Positions 59,191 through 59,589 of a stretch of DNA of 59,589 nt are shown here, piece by piece. The position numbers were made by a program, and so were the translations under genes. The stretch comes from Ancylobacter sp. Lp-2 (GTDB lineage: Bacteria > Pseudomonadota > Alphaproteobacteria > Rhizobiales > Xanthobacteraceae). The notes under the pieces were generated by a model that made no database searches, was not told the origin of the DNA, and saw only the letters and a program-made list of their open reading frames with translations. Location of the stretch: NCBI RefSeq assembly GCF_020523795.1, contig NZ_JAJALI010000002.1, positions 1 through 59,589 on the forward strand. The letters are read 5' to 3'. Positions within the stretch are counted from its first letter, which is position 1. Every line of letters starts with the position of its first letter.

Positions 59191-59589
59191 TCGACCATGG
59201 CGGACATGCCCGGGCGCCGTCCCGGGCATGTTTCGTCACGCCCCACCGTCGCGGATGTTCTCGCCGGACGACGGGCCGGCTCGTCGAGGGCGATCTGCCC
59301 GGGCGACGATGTTCCCGGGGGGACGGGGTTCTCGGATGAAGAGCTTTCCCCGGGACGTTCAACCGAGCGCCCGGTGAAGGGGCACGGCCGGAATACTCTT
59401 GCGGCGTCGAGGTTTGAAAGTCGTCTTGCGCTCCTTGGCGAGCCGGTGCCGGAAGGCGTCCGGCGGGAGCGCGCGACATCTGGCGCGCGGAACTCCAGGC
59501 TCGACGCTTCGGGCTTAACGCGCCATGCCGAACGCCATAAGCCTAACGCTTGGGGCCTTGCGCCTCTGTCTTGCGCATGATGTCTCGGC
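59191..59589. other. 399-base region at right edge without a recognised gene
   Basis: Begins with the terminator hairpin after the TRAP gene; the rest is GC-rich. A 127-codon open frame (59197-59580, +) starts inside the hairpin and is Arg/Gly/Pro-rich with no domain, so I do not regard it as coding. TRAP membrane-subunit genes may lie beyond the edge. Confidence 0.5.
59204..59233 (+). terminator. Hairpin downstream of TRAP binding-protein gene
   Basis: An 11-bp perfect stem (ACATGCCCGGG at 59204-59214 and its complement at 59221-59231), 6-nt loop, followed by TT and a mixed stretch. Likely terminator, or an attenuator if membrane-subunit genes follow beyond the window. Confidence 0.65.

Noticed and set aside
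59197..59580. 127-codon plus-strand frame at the right edge
   Set aside because: Starts inside a terminator hairpin; Arg/Gly/Pro-rich, no domain and no ribosome site.

Overview
The window is a GC-rich bacterial chromosome segment. Several features suggest an alphaproteobacterium of the Hyphomicrobiales, possibly Xanthobacteraceae-like (inference only): glutathione-dependent formaldehyde oxidation, Aap/His-type amino-acid ABC transporters, BluB, a DUF1289/aspartic-protease pair, a Hint-domain protein and FecIRA-type iron signalling. I see no rRNA, tRNA, CRISPR array, insertion sequence or prophage. Most genes sit in tightly packed operons with ATGA/GTGA or TGATG stop-start overlaps.

Layout: 1-98 is the tail of a + strand gene. 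150-2125 (-) is the formaldehyde pair fghA-frmA. 2503-10460 (+) is an iron-siderophore locus: ECF sigma factor, FecR anti-sigma, STN-type TonB receptor, binding protein, double-length permease and a cytoplasmic IroE/Fes-like esterase, with no ATPase. 10515-18510 is an amine/amino-acid module. An Aap-type transporter (JQM, no P) and a fold-IV (R)-amine-type transaminase lie on the minus strand; a GntR regulator, a fold-I class III transaminase and an EamA exporter lie on the plus strand. Four copies of the palindrome TGTGATCACA are placed around the promoters.

18623-27628 is a second catabolic cluster. An amidohydrolase, an Asp/Glu-racemase-family enzyme and an SDR (-) diverge from a GntR regulator, a 2-hydroxyacid dehydrogenase, a complete polar amino-acid ABC transporter and a DUF1989 protein (+). 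Three 40-bp hairpin repeats separate the binding-protein gene from the permease genes. 27747-35516 (-) is a response regulator/histidine kinase pair followed by a MoxR-DUF58-DUF4381-VWA-VWA-TPR-BatD chain of the Bat/Mxa type. 35724-37136 (-) is a GlcD/LDH-like flavoprotein. 37747-42196 (+) encodes cytochrome c, the two subunits of a molybdenum hydroxylase (Ior/aldehyde oxidase type) and an exported CMD-CMD-cupin fusion.

42260-51697 holds YkgJ, a zinc alcohol dehydrogenase, dusA, TauE, and the vitamin B12 lower-ligand genes bluB-cobS (-) and cobT (+), separated by a higBA toxin-antitoxin pair with its own operators. It also has a thermonuclease-like protein and a UDG-family protein. 51704-54147 (-) is a His/Art-type ABC importer without an ATPase. 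54353-55261 (-) is a Hint-domain protein with an AT-rich 5' half. 55727-59190 holds mrp/apbC with a strong terminator, an ICL/PEP-mutase family enzyme (-) and a TRAP binding protein (+).

The best candidates for new biology are the TGTGATCACA-controlled dual-transaminase locus, the 18.6-27.6 kb catabolic cluster, the kinase-headed MoxR/VWA chain and the exported CMD-cupin fusion. Gene starts were moved from the longest frame to internal codons wherever a Shine-Dalgarno sequence, signal peptide or stop-start overlap supported it.
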